Shown: positions 29,219-36,391 of the stretch, piece after piece
How the letters are laid out: every line of letters starts with the position of its first letter
Position numbering within the stretch: position 1 is the stretch's first letter
From: a virus
Direction: 5' to 3' (one strand)
Length of the DNA: 39,531 bases
Virus record (IMG/VR): IMGVR_UViG_3300027985_001060
Location: 1-39,531 of that record
Position numbers and translations under genes: made by a program
Notes under the pieces: generated by a model
What the model saw: the letters and a program-made list of their open reading frames with translations, nothing else
Told to the model about the DNA's origin: nothing
The model's database searches: none

Positions 29219-29854
29219 TTATTCTCCTACAGCTTCGTTTAATAATTCAAGAATCTCTTGCGGCTGTTTTTCAATATCATCAACACTCAGCAACCCGTTC
29301 TCATCGAAAATGTTCATCATTTCTTCAATGGACAATTCCCCTTCTTCAAGCCTTGAGATATACTTTTTCTTGACTTGAACCGCGAAATCATCCGTCTTAC
29401 TTTCATCGACAGGTTGTAGACCTTTTTTGACTCTCCAACGTCCATCTTTGGTCTTTGTCTTGCCCATAGAGTGAACCGCTGGATTCCATTCTACGCCGTC
29501 TGCATCGGTCTCTGAGGTCTCTTCAGACCAGTCTGCATCGGTCTCTGAGGTCTCTTCAGACCAGTCTGCATCGGTCTCTGAGGTCTCTTCAGACTGGTCT
29601 GCATCGGTCTCTGAGGTCTCTGAGGTCTCTTCAGACCAGTCTGCATCGGTCTCTGAGGTCTCTTCAGACTGGTCTGCATAGATTGTATCTCCGGATGAAA
29701 CATTTACGAGTTCCGAAGATGTTTCTATCTTGAAGGGTTTAATACCATCCGCGAATTGTAAAATCTCATTCGCTTCAGCTGTTATCGAAGGTTGTTGTGT
29801 AAATAAATCCAATAACGATTTCAATTCTTCGATGCTGTCAATTCTTAGTTTCAT
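29219..29854 (-). CDS. Acidic repeat protein with phage DGxxWNxxVHSxxKTKTKDGxW motif
   Basis: This is a 211-aa protein. The N-terminus is a helix (IDSIEELKSLLDLF). Residues about 62-119 are five acidic tandem units, DWSEETSETDA or DQSEETSETDA, one with a three-residue internal duplication. After them comes DGVEWNPAVHSMGKTKTKDGRWRVKKG. The same conserved block occurs in many phage proteins near SSB, exonuclease and recombinase genes, but its function is unknown to me. The C-terminus is helical and acidic. The promoter at 29894-29922 lies just upstream, and AGAGGATACT precedes the ATG. Confidence 0.7.
   Translation of the reverse strand: MKLRIDSIEELKSLLDLFTQQPSITAEANEILQFADGIKPFKIETSSELVNVSSGDTIYADQSEETSETDADWSEETSETSETDADQSEETSETDADWSEETSETDADWSEETSETDADGVEWNPAVHSMGKTKTKDGRWRVKKGLQPVDESKTDDFAVQVKKKYISRLEEGELSIEEMMNIFDENGLLSVDDIEKQPQEILELLNEAVGE
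29498..29671. repeat. 33-bp tandem repeats in acidic protein gene
   Basis: Five nearly identical units, four of 33 bases and one of 42 (a 9-base internal duplication), encode 11-residue or 14-residue acidic repeats. Identity is near complete at the DNA level, with only a DW/DQ alternation, so the number of copies probably varies among relatives. Confidence 0.9.
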
Positions 29855-29893
29855 AGTATCCTCTGTTCAAGTGTGCATTAATCTTATAGCGGT

Positions 29894-29922
29894 ATAATAA
29901 ACTACTGTTCAACCGTTGTCAA
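29894..29922 (-). promoter_or_regulatory. Sigma70-type promoter for the acidic-repeat/nuclease/polymerase operon
   Basis: On the - strand, TTGACA (29917-29922), 17 bases, then TATTAT (29894-29899). The -35 box overlaps the end of the helicase gene. The start point would be about 30 bases before the ATG of the acidic repeat gene. It should transcribe that gene through thyX. Confidence 0.75.
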
Positions 29923-31543
29923 GAAGTTTTCCAAGAATAATTGACATTTTTTTATTTGTCAAAGATAAACACGAAATGGTGTCCGTACCAGTCATAGCGT
30001 AAAATTTCCTGAATATTTCTGACAGCTTATAGTTTTCAATCACTCTATCGAAAATCCATTTTCTAACCGTTTTATCCAATAGTTCTCTGGTTTTTATTTC
30101 CTCCTTTTTATTTTTCGCTGCTGAATATGCGGCAACGGTCGGTGCACCGGCTCTGAGCATTTTGTTTTTCAACTCTTCCGGCGACTCAGAATTGGAAATC
30201 AATAAATTGCGTTTCATTTCTGCGATTGTTTCCTTATCAAGAAGAGTGAGATCGCCATCTACCATGTCAGGAGTAACACGTTCTCTTTTCTTAGGTTCAT
30301 AACCACAGTAAGGGCATGACATTTCTGTTTTACTGTAAACCATGCAACATTCTGGACATGGTTTGATTATAGATACTTGTGACTTGCTTGAAACAACACT
30401 AGAACCTCTATCTAACGACCATACTCTATGCTGATCTGGCAACCCGTGTCCGCCGTGTTCAGGCATAACGTTGCCCACATGATCGATAATCAGACCGTAC
30501 TGTTTACCTTCGCAAGGTCTGAGAACTCTACCAACTGCTTGCATATACCAGCCCAACGATGCAGTTTTTCTGCCCATGGAAACAACTTCGATAGCTGGTA
30601 AATCGAAGCCTTCAGCGAATAAATCAACGTTGATCAATTGATGGATTTCTTTATTTCTAAACGCTCGAACAGCATCAAATCTTTCTGCGTCTGGTGTATT
30701 CGAGGTCAAAACACATGATCTGATGCCTGAAGCTCTAAATTGTTGGTTAACATCTTCGCACAATTTAACTGATGGCATAAACGTTATTCCGAGTTTCCCT
30801 TGAGCGAGCTTCTTGTAATTATCAACAATATCCCCGATTATCATAGCTTTCTCGGTTCTGGAGATAATTTCTTTCGTTGTCCAGTCACCGTCAGAACCTT
30901 TTTTTGCGCCGGTCATGTCAATATATTTTCCGGGAAAGTATATCCGGTATTCGGTGAGATTACCTTGTTCGATGTGCCACTCGACATTTTCACCTTCAAC
31001 CATCAAATCGAAAATGCCATCTGCATGAGAGCCAAGACCCTTCTTGTCTGTCCGCTGCGGTGTGGCGGTAACACCCAATCCTTTCGCATCACCAAACGAA
31101 TTCACAGCTTTACCCCACATGTTAGAATTCAAGACGTGGTGACCTTCATCAATAATCCAGTAATCGTAATGCGTTAGGTCTTTATTTCTTCTGACCACAG
31201 TGTTGACACTCATTACTGTTAATCTCGAGTCAGGTCTATAGTAGCATTTGCTCAGCTCGTCATATTGAATTTTACAAATTGATCGGATTATGTTACTCGG
31301 AGCTAGAATACTGTGGTTAATCTCATACTTCCCGAGTGTCACAGAAATCTGTGACAATAATTCTTTACGATGCACCAACAACGCAACCTTAAACCCTTGA
31401 TCTGATAAAACTTTCGCGATATGACAGAAACAAACCGTTTTACCTGTCCCGGTCGGTTGAACTTGAAGAATTTTATTGTATCCAGAATTCCATGCTTCAA
31501 AAGTTCTGGATACAATATCAGTCTGATAGTCTCTGAGTTTCAT
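29909..31543 (-). CDS. SF2 DNA helicase, DEAD/DEAH type
   Basis: This is a 544-aa helicase. Motifs: LRDYQTDIV at the start (Q-motif region), Walker A PTGTGKT (30-36), Ia LLVHRKELL, motif II DEGHH (132-136), motif III TATP (159-162), ITFMPSVKLCEDV and ISVDLFAEGFD-like INVDLFAEGFDLP (motif V), and motif VI QAVGRVLRP. Near residue 390 lies a zinc ribbon (CPECCMVYSKTEMSCPYCGYEP). The family (SSL2/RecG-like helicases of phages) unwinds or anneals DNA during replication and recombination. It starts three bases after the LRR-like gene. Confidence 0.9.
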   Translation of the reverse strand: MKLRDYQTDIVSRTFEAWNSGYNKILQVQPTGTGKTVCFCHIAKVLSDQGFKVALLVHRKELLSQISVTLGKYEINHSILAPSNIIRSICKIQYDELSKCYYRPDSRLTVMSVNTVVRRNKDLTHYDYWIIDEGHHVLNSNMWGKAVNSFGDAKGLGVTATPQRTDKKGLGSHADGIFDLMVEGENVEWHIEQGNLTEYRIYFPGKYIDMTGAKKGSDGDWTTKEIISRTEKAMIIGDIVDNYKKLAQGKLGITFMPSVKLCEDVNQQFRASGIRSCVLTSNTPDAERFDAVRAFRNKEIHQLINVDLFAEGFDLPAIEVVSMGRKTASLGWYMQAVGRVLRPCEGKQYGLIIDHVGNVMPEHGGHGLPDQHRVWSLDRGSSVVSSKSQVSIIKPCPECCMVYSKTEMSCPYCGYEPKKRERVTPDMVDGDLTLLDKETIAEMKRNLLISNSESPEELKNKMLRAGAPTVAAYSAAKNKKEEIKTRELLDKTVRKWIFDRVIENYKLSEIFRKFYAMTGTDTISCLSLTNKKMSIILGKLLDNG

Positions 31544-31546
31544 CGA

Positions 31547-32206
31547 TCAAGCCTTAAAAACAGCAATTTTATTCTTATTTGCTAATTTGTGAGAATATTT
31601 GACATGTTTTGACATTTCTATCAATATCAAAGATTTGCAAAGAACGGAATCAGGTATCGATACAACGAGAGATCGTTGCAAACACAACTGTTTCAGTTCA
31701 TAGAATTTACTGAAAACTTCTTCGTCCAGGTCGGTAATCAAGGTATCAGAAATATCAAGAATATTGATGAAACCGCATTCAATTATTAATTCAGGCAGTC
31801 GATCTATTCTGAGATTGCTCAAATCCAACCATGTCTCACCGGTTTTTATACAACGTTTAACCAATGCTTCAGCTTTCTTCACATCCGTCTTGATTTTTTT
31901 ACGATGTTTTGCGATGAAGATCGGCGATGAATTAGGTTTTTTGATTGTTTTTGGGTCAAAGTTTATCCATTTTTCATTTTCCGTGAGGTATGCAAATCCG
32001 TCAATCCCCAAATTATATCTAACTGTGATTATCCATTGCATATTACCAATTTTTGAAGGAAACGGAAGGTCTAAAAACTCCTCAGCAACAATCTCGTTGC
32101 GCTCATTGTAAATGTGATCTATAATGTCTATGTCTTCGAAGTCACTAATAGCTTCGAGAGCTTCTTTCTTTGTGTGATATGTTAATAACTTCACGAGAAA
32201 CCTCAT
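31547..32206 (-). CDS. Hypothetical protein with leucine-rich-repeat-like C-terminus
   Basis: This is a 219-aa protein. The first 110 residues are mixed alpha/beta (WIITVRYNLGIDGFAYLTENEKWI). The C-terminal 90 residues read as three or four degenerate LRRs: TWLDLSNLRIDRLPELI, INILDISDTLITDLDEEVF, LKQLCLQRSLVVSIPDSV and ILIEMSKHVKYSHK. Such repeats usually bind proteins. LRRs are uncommon in phage replication regions. Its ATG is back to back with that of the VRR-NUC gene on the other strand (CATATG), so neither gene has an upstream leader of its own. Confidence 0.6.
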   Translation of the reverse strand: MRFLVKLLTYHTKKEALEAISDFEDIDIIDHIYNERNEIVAEEFLDLPFPSKIGNMQWIITVRYNLGIDGFAYLTENEKWINFDPKTIKKPNSSPIFIAKHRKKIKTDVKKAEALVKRCIKTGETWLDLSNLRIDRLPELIIECGFINILDISDTLITDLDEEVFSKFYELKQLCLQRSLVVSIPDSVLCKSLILIEMSKHVKYSHKLANKNKIAVFKA

Positions 32207-32575
32207 ATGAAAAATGAATCTTTAGTACAGCAAGAAATACGATTGAAAGCGTCGCAGAAAGGTGTCATTCTTTGGCGTAATAACTCCGGGTGTATGAAAA
32301 CACCATCGGGCGGTTTCGTTCGTTTTGGACTAGGAAACGAATCCAAAGAGATGAACAAAAAATTTAAGTCTGCTGATCTCATCGGTATAACCCCCCATGT
32401 GATAACCGCTGACGACATCGGTAAAACGGTTGGTATCTTCACAAGTATTGAGGTGAAGAAGGAAGGGTGGAAAACTGATAATTCCACCCGGTCTAAAGGT
32501 CAATCCGCTTGGGCAAAACTGATCACAAGGTTAGGAGGCATATCAAAGATTATCAGTTCGCCAGATGATATATAA
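32207..32575 (+). CDS. VRR-NUC domain nuclease
   Basis: This is a stand-alone 122-aa VRR-NUC. Motifs: QQEIRLKASQKGVILWRNNSG (Glu10 and the RNN block), FVRFGLG (VRF), SADLIGITP (Asp57), GIFTSIEVKKEG (Glu82 and Lys84, the catalytic E-x-K), and SKGQSAWAKLITRLGG (Gln99). Phage members of the family cut Holliday junctions or flaps. It lies on the + strand inside a long - strand block. Its ATG touches the ATG of the divergent gene, and its 3' end overlaps the end of the convergent repeat gene by 23 bases. No promoter is visible for it, so how it is expressed is unclear. Confidence 0.9.
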   Translation: MKNESLVQQEIRLKASQKGVILWRNNSGCMKTPSGGFVRFGLGNESKEMNKKFKSADLIGITPHVITADDIGKTVGIFTSIEVKKEGWKTDNSTRSKGQSAWAKLITRLGGISKIISSPDDI

Positions 32576-33134
32576 ACACACCTTTTGCGCGATCTTCGAT
32601 GGTGATTTCACAAGAATCTAAGTCGCCAGATAACTCGGAACAGTCACCGTACAACCCGGAGCAATCACCGCGCAACTCGGAGCAATCACCAGATAACCCG
32701 GAGCAATTTCCAGATAACCTGGAGCAATTTCCAGATAACCTGGAGCAATTTCCGTATAACTCGGAACAATCACCAGATAACCCGGAGCAATCACCGCGCA
32801 ACTCGGAGCAATCACCAGATAACCCGGAACAATCACCAGATAACCTGGAACAATCACCAGATAACCCGGAGCAATTTCCGTATAACTCGGAACAGTCACC
32901 AGATAACCCGGAGCAATTTCCGTATAACTCGGAGCAATCACCAGATAACCTGGAACAATCACCGCGCAACCCGGAACAATCACCAGATAACCTGGAACAA
33001 TCACCAGATAACCCGGAGCAATCACCGCGCAACTCGGAGCAATCACCAGATAACCCGGAGTAATCACCGTACAACCTAGAGCAATCATCAGATAGCTTGG
33101 AGCAATCTGTTTTTATAACAAGCATCTTCTTCAT
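32553..33134 (-). CDS. Protein of 23 tandem cysteine heptads (DCSxLxG)
   Basis: This 193-aa protein is almost entirely repeat. After nine residues (MKKMLVIKT) come 23 uninterrupted seven-residue units with consensus [DN]CS-[GER]-L-[SYR]-G, then 23 residues ending DLDSCEITIEDRAKGVFIYHLAN. Only unit 3 lacks the Cys (DYSGLSG). The regular Cys-Ser-x-Leu-x-Gly-Asp pattern suggests a solenoid or beta-helix with stacked Cys and Leu ladders. A Cys-less GDVSGL version with the same ending seems familiar from other phages. The function is unknown. AAGGAG precedes the ATG, and the gene overlaps the upstream stop (ATGA), which marks this strand, not the open + strand, as coding. Confidence 0.78.
   Translation of the reverse strand: MKKMLVIKTDCSKLSDDCSRLYGDYSGLSGDCSELRGDCSGLSGDCSRLSGDCSGLRGDCSRLSGDCSELYGNCSGLSGDCSELYGNCSGLSGDCSRLSGDCSGLSGDCSELRGDCSGLSGDCSELYGNCSRLSGNCSRLSGNCSGLSGDCSELRGDCSGLYGDCSELSGDLDSCEITIEDRAKGVFIYHLAN
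32625..33107. repeat. 21-bp tandem repeats (23 units)
   Basis: This is the DNA basis of the heptad protein: about 480 bases of 21-base units, each containing a variant of TCNCCAGATAACCCGGAGCA on the + strand. Because the period is a multiple of three, long open frames also appear on the + strand and in another - strand frame. Units differ at a few positions only. Confidence 0.92.
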
Positions 33135-33313
33135 TTCGGCTCCTTGTATGTTTTAAATTTCTCTTGATCGAGAAACGCTATGAAGTCTTCAATCCATTCT
33201 TCAGGGCTACAACCTTCTGGGAATTTCCCTTTATTGAAAAGGTTTTTGATCGAGAAAATGTAATCGTTTACCAATTCTGTCAACATTTCTTGAGCTTTTT
33301 GGTGATTCAACAT
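33131..33313 (-). CDS. Small hypothetical protein
   Basis: This is a 60-aa helical, acidic protein (MLNHQKAQEMLTELVNDYIFSIKNLFNKGKFPEGCSPEEWIEDFIAFLDQEKF...). It has no recognised family. GGGAGAAG gives a ribosome-binding site. It overlaps the upstream DUF5664-type gene by seven bases and the heptad-repeat gene by four, so the three are translated as a unit. Confidence 0.55.
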   Translation of the reverse strand: MLNHQKAQEMLTELVNDYIFSIKNLFNKGKFPEGCSPEEWIEDFIAFLDQEKFKTYKEPK

Positions 33314-33963
33314 GATCGCTTCTCCCTTTCTTTAAGTTCTACGATGGCCATCATATTCCATAGTTGATGATAGTAATGCGGAAGGCCTGATTCATCGTCG
33401 TTCCCCACCGTCAATCCGTGTCTCCACATAGCATCGGTGTATCTTTCGACTGCGTTATCGACATCCTGCCAACTGTTTCTAGCATACTTGTTTGCGCCGA
33501 ATGTCCCAACTTCGGCGATAGCTTTCAATGCTAGCGGAAAATCAGCGAGAATGCCAGCTTTCAACTTGCCGGCATCGTATTTTAGACCACCGTTACATCC
33601 CGTCTGTTTGGTTGTCATTATGTCGTGACATTTATCCAGGTTCTTAAAGAACTCTTCAACTTGGAACTTCTCAAACCTTGTGTGTTCATACACTGTTCTA
33701 TAAAATGCCCCATACATTTTATGAATGTCGTACTCATGAGTTAAACGATCGACTGTTTTCGCTCTTGCCGAGTTGGTGAAGAACAACCACAAGACAGTAT
33801 CGACACTTAGTAAGTTCTTGACAGTTTTCGATGCAATCTTTACAATGGCGCGATCGATGATTCGACACATTTCGTAAAAATTACATTCTTTCTGGTCGGT
33901 ATAGTTCTCGATACTGTGTATATTATCGAGAATTGTCAATAATTTGTGTTTTGCAGATTTCAT
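33307..33963 (-). CDS. dATP/dGTP diphosphohydrolase-like (DUF5664-type) protein
   Basis: This is a 218-aa protein. The C-terminal 100 residues fit the DUF5664 family (also called dATP/dGTP diphosphohydrolase N-terminal domain): GGLKYDAGKLKAGILADFPLALKAIAEVGTFGANKYARNSWQDVDNAVERYTDAMWRHGL, then DDESGLPHYYHQLWNMMAIVEL. Conserved Asp, Lys, His and Glu residues would bind metal and nucleotide. The N-terminal 115 residues are helical and not typical of the domain. A nucleotide-pool role would fit with thyX in the same phage. The promoter at 34001-34029 lies directly upstream. Confidence 0.75.
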   Translation of the reverse strand: MKSAKHKLLTILDNIHSIENYTDQKECNFYEMCRIIDRAIVKIASKTVKNLLSVDTVLWLFFTNSARAKTVDRLTHEYDIHKMYGAFYRTVYEHTRFEKFQVEEFFKNLDKCHDIMTTKQTGCNGGLKYDAGKLKAGILADFPLALKAIAEVGTFGANKYARNSWQDVDNAVERYTDAMWRHGLTVGNDDESGLPHYYHQLWNMMAIVELKEREKRSC

Positions 33964-34000
33964 TTCGCGCCCTCTATTGAAGAATTTATCTTATATAAAA

Positions 34001-34029
34001 ATAATAAACCCTCGTAAGGTAAAAGTCAA
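34001..34029 (-). promoter_or_regulatory. Sigma70-type promoter for the DUF5664/heptad operon
   Basis: On the - strand, TTGACT (34024-34029), 17 bases, then TATTAT (34001-34006). An 11-base-pair inverted repeat (34020-34030 with 34038-34048, ending in TTTTA) overlaps the -35 box and the end of the primase gene, so it could be the terminator of the primase message or an operator. Confidence 0.7.
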
Positions 34030-34032
34030 ACG

Positions 34033-36318
34033 TTATTTTTGACTTTTAACGAAAATTTCAGAAATATTATTAGATTCTGAAATTTCAAGAGTTTTCAGGC
34101 AGTACAAGCTGTGTCTGACTTTGGTACCCGGTGAATATGGACATCCTGGAGTATTCGGAACCAATCCGGCTACAGGAAGTTCTTTAGTTCTTGGAGATAT
34201 TTTCATGTATCCCAACTTGTCAAGCCCTTCGGATATTTCATTCCATCGGGTGGGTTTGTAACCGAGTACAGACGCGATGGCACAAGAGGAAATAAAACCA
34301 TTCTTGAATCCTTGAAGACCTTCGTCGATAGCCTCTTTGATTTTCTGAACAGACACAGGTAAACTGTCAATTGTAGCGTCTGCTGTACTGCTTGTTTCTG
34401 GTGCTCTGCTATGATTGACAGGGTTGTACTCTTCATCAATTTCGAAATTCTGAAGATAATTCGTCACAATCGCAAATCCTTCCAAATCAAGCCATTCGTT
34501 CAATTCGGAAAAATATTCTTTGGTCAATCCGTCTCGGACGAGATCATCGTGACATTGCTGAGGCGTGTAAAAAATACACCATCGGCGGGTGTCTCCGTTT
34601 ACTTCAACCGCGTCTTTATGGTTTGTGCAGATCATGAAGTTAGTGTAATTACCGCGCTGAACAGGGTCACAATACATCTTGCGAATGCTTATTCGATGAT
34701 TCGTAATCATGTCGTTGAGATCATCAACGTTGTCCTTGTAGTGAACCTTTTTGAGTTCATCTATGCCAACAAACAATTTTCCTTCTAACCACCCGTTGAA
34801 ATTATCACCAAATATCTTTTTTGCTGACTGAACAGACGATACTTGGTGACCTATAGCTTGTTCTACAATCCTCATCAAAGTCGTTTTACCGTTGCCTTGA
34901 GTACCTTGTATGACAGGGCACCAACGCACTTTTTTACCTTTGTTTTGGACTATTGAAGCCATATACGAAAGAATTAGTTTTTTGTCTTTCTGATCAGGGA
35001 ATAATTTATCAACAAATTCTTCAAATCTCGTTGCGTCACCTGATCTGCTATCAACTTCAGGGACGGCGAAAGCATTCACAAATTTAGAATCTGGAAAACC
35101 AGAATATTTCAAACCTTCAAGAATTTCACCGTATTCTCGGTTCGGTTCGTATAGAACATCTTCACATGACATAGGAATGCAAGCCTTGGACTCACGAAAT
35201 GCCTCGTATGCGCTTTTTGTATATTTTTCGCCGTCCCAATCGAGTGCATAACTGTAGTGATTATATAGACCGTTGAAAGCGTCTCTATCTAAAACCTGAT
35301 AGCGAGACGAATCAAAAATAAGACCAGATTTCCACAGGTAGACGCAGTGTTTGAATAGCTCTTTCTGCATTTCTATCGAAGCGTATCGACCATTTTCGTT
35401 AATGTCTTTGACATGATGATCATACGACGGTGTTTTGCTTGCAGTCTTTTGAATTGTCGCTTCATTAATGTTTGCTACTTTTTCACAGGTGGCACAAGCG
35501 TTAATGATCGTGCGTTTTCGATAGTCATCCCTATTCTGCCATTTTTCTCTTTTACCGAGCTTAGACCTCGAAAAGAGTCGTTCAATTCGTTCACAATTTC
35601 TTCCCGTCCAGAAAGCCAAATGGCTGCATAGAGCGGCATCGGCTGAAGAATGATCATTGGCGTATGTTTCTTCGATAAATTCTTCATCGGCTTTCCATAG
35701 GTTGCGAAAGTTGTCATTGGTCAGAGCTTTAGCAATCAGAACATCGTCATTCTTCGAGCCGCTCCAGTCGTTGCTTGGTGTTTCTGTCCAGCGGTAGTTC
35801 AATTGTCCATCAGAAACGGGAAGCAATTGAAAATTATTAATAAATCCATCAATAATATCATCGCAGACACGATTAATATTATTTTTTCTCCCTTCGAATA
35901 CGTTACCAGTGATAAGTACTGATCGATTTTCAGTATAGAACTCGATACCCAGTTTGCTATTTTTTGTCCTGTGTTTGTATTTCTCATTTAACTTACCTAT
36001 GATATGAATGCCTTCTTCAGACTGAGAGATTTCTTGATAGCAATGCTCGAAATCATCACAAATCCTTCGAGCATTCTCTGAAAGTTGACCGTCAACAATG
36101 CAGTGATCTAAGTCGATCAGAAAATAACCATCGCCGATGATGAAATTACATCCTCTATCTTCACCCATGACGCGAGCCAACTTTACAGCTTTTTCACCAG
36201 TCATCCAGTTGTCCGAGTTCATCGCATCTATCGGATAGCCTCTATACGGGTGTACTGGGATTTTCCGCAACGAAGACACGAAACGCTTCTGAAAAAGGAA
36301 AAAATAGGGGATTTTCAT
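34033..36318 (-). CDS. PrimPol-helicase (AEP primase plus D5-type/SF3-like helicase)
   Basis: This 761-aa protein would start and unwind DNA for replication. The N-terminal third has archaeo-eukaryotic primase marks: FLIDLDHC (Asp69 and Asp71), SEEGIHIIG (100-108) and GIEFYTENRSVLITGN (Glu126), as in NrS-1-type prim-pols. The C-terminal helicase has Walker A GTQGNGKTTL near residue 475, a Walker B-like LFVGIDELKKV near 515, and CTNHKDAVEVNGDTRRWCIF. The long frame opens further upstream, but the ATG at 36318 lies about 32 bases after the predicted start point of a consensus promoter. The upstream codons would run through that promoter's palindrome. Confidence 0.87.
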   Translation of the reverse strand: MKIPYFFLFQKRFVSSLRKIPVHPYRGYPIDAMNSDNWMTGEKAVKLARVMGEDRGCNFIIGDGYFLIDLDHCIVDGQLSENARRICDDFEHCYQEISQSEEGIHIIGKLNEKYKHRTKNSKLGIEFYTENRSVLITGNVFEGRKNNINRVCDDIIDGFINNFQLLPVSDGQLNYRWTETPSNDWSGSKNDDVLIAKALTNDNFRNLWKADEEFIEETYANDHSSADAALCSHLAFWTGRNCERIERLFSRSKLGKREKWQNRDDYRKRTIINACATCEKVANINEATIQKTASKTPSYDHHVKDINENGRYASIEMQKELFKHCVYLWKSGLIFDSSRYQVLDRDAFNGLYNHYSYALDWDGEKYTKSAYEAFRESKACIPMSCEDVLYEPNREYGEILEGLKYSGFPDSKFVNAFAVPEVDSRSGDATRFEEFVDKLFPDQKDKKLILSYMASIVQNKGKKVRWCPVIQGTQGNGKTTLMRIVEQAIGHQVSSVQSAKKIFGDNFNGWLEGKLFVGIDELKKVHYKDNVDDLNDMITNHRISIRKMYCDPVQRGNYTNFMICTNHKDAVEVNGDTRRWCIFYTPQQCHDDLVRDGLTKEYFSELNEWLDLEGFAIVTNYLQNFEIDEEYNPVNHSRAPETSSTADATIDSLPVSVQKIKEAIDEGLQGFKNGFISSCAIASVLGYKPTRWNEISEGLDKLGYMKISPRTKELPVAGLVPNTPGCPYSPGTKVRHSLYCLKTLEISESNNISEIFVKSQK

Positions 36319-36342
36319 AATATTGAACCTGAGACGGGTGTA

Positions 36343-36387
36343 TTGACAAGATCTGGGATTATACAAAATAATCCCAGATCTTGTCAA
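36343..36387. repeat. 20-bp perfect inverted repeat over the promoter
   Basis: TTGACAAGATCTGGGATTAT at 36343-36362 pairs with its exact complement at 36368-36387 across a five-base spacer. The arms contain the -35 and -10 boxes of the promoter. It could be an operator, or a hairpin at the end of the ibrB-like message (stop at 36392). Confidence 0.92.
36358..36387 (-). promoter_or_regulatory. Consensus sigma70 promoter inside a perfect palindrome
   Basis: On the - strand, TTGACA (36382-36387), 18 bases, then TATAAT (36358-36363), both perfect matches. It drives the PrimPol gene. Confidence 0.82.
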
Positions 36388-36391
36388 GGTA

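Noticed and set aside
29498-29671. CRISPR-like array
   Set aside because: Units are contiguous, without spacers, and encode an in-frame protein repeat. The same applies to 32625-33107.
32599-33088. Long open frames on the + strand and a second - strand frame over the 21-bp repeats
   Set aside because: They arise because the repeat period is a multiple of three. Only the - strand frame from 33134 has a ribosome-binding site, operon overlap and non-repeat ends.
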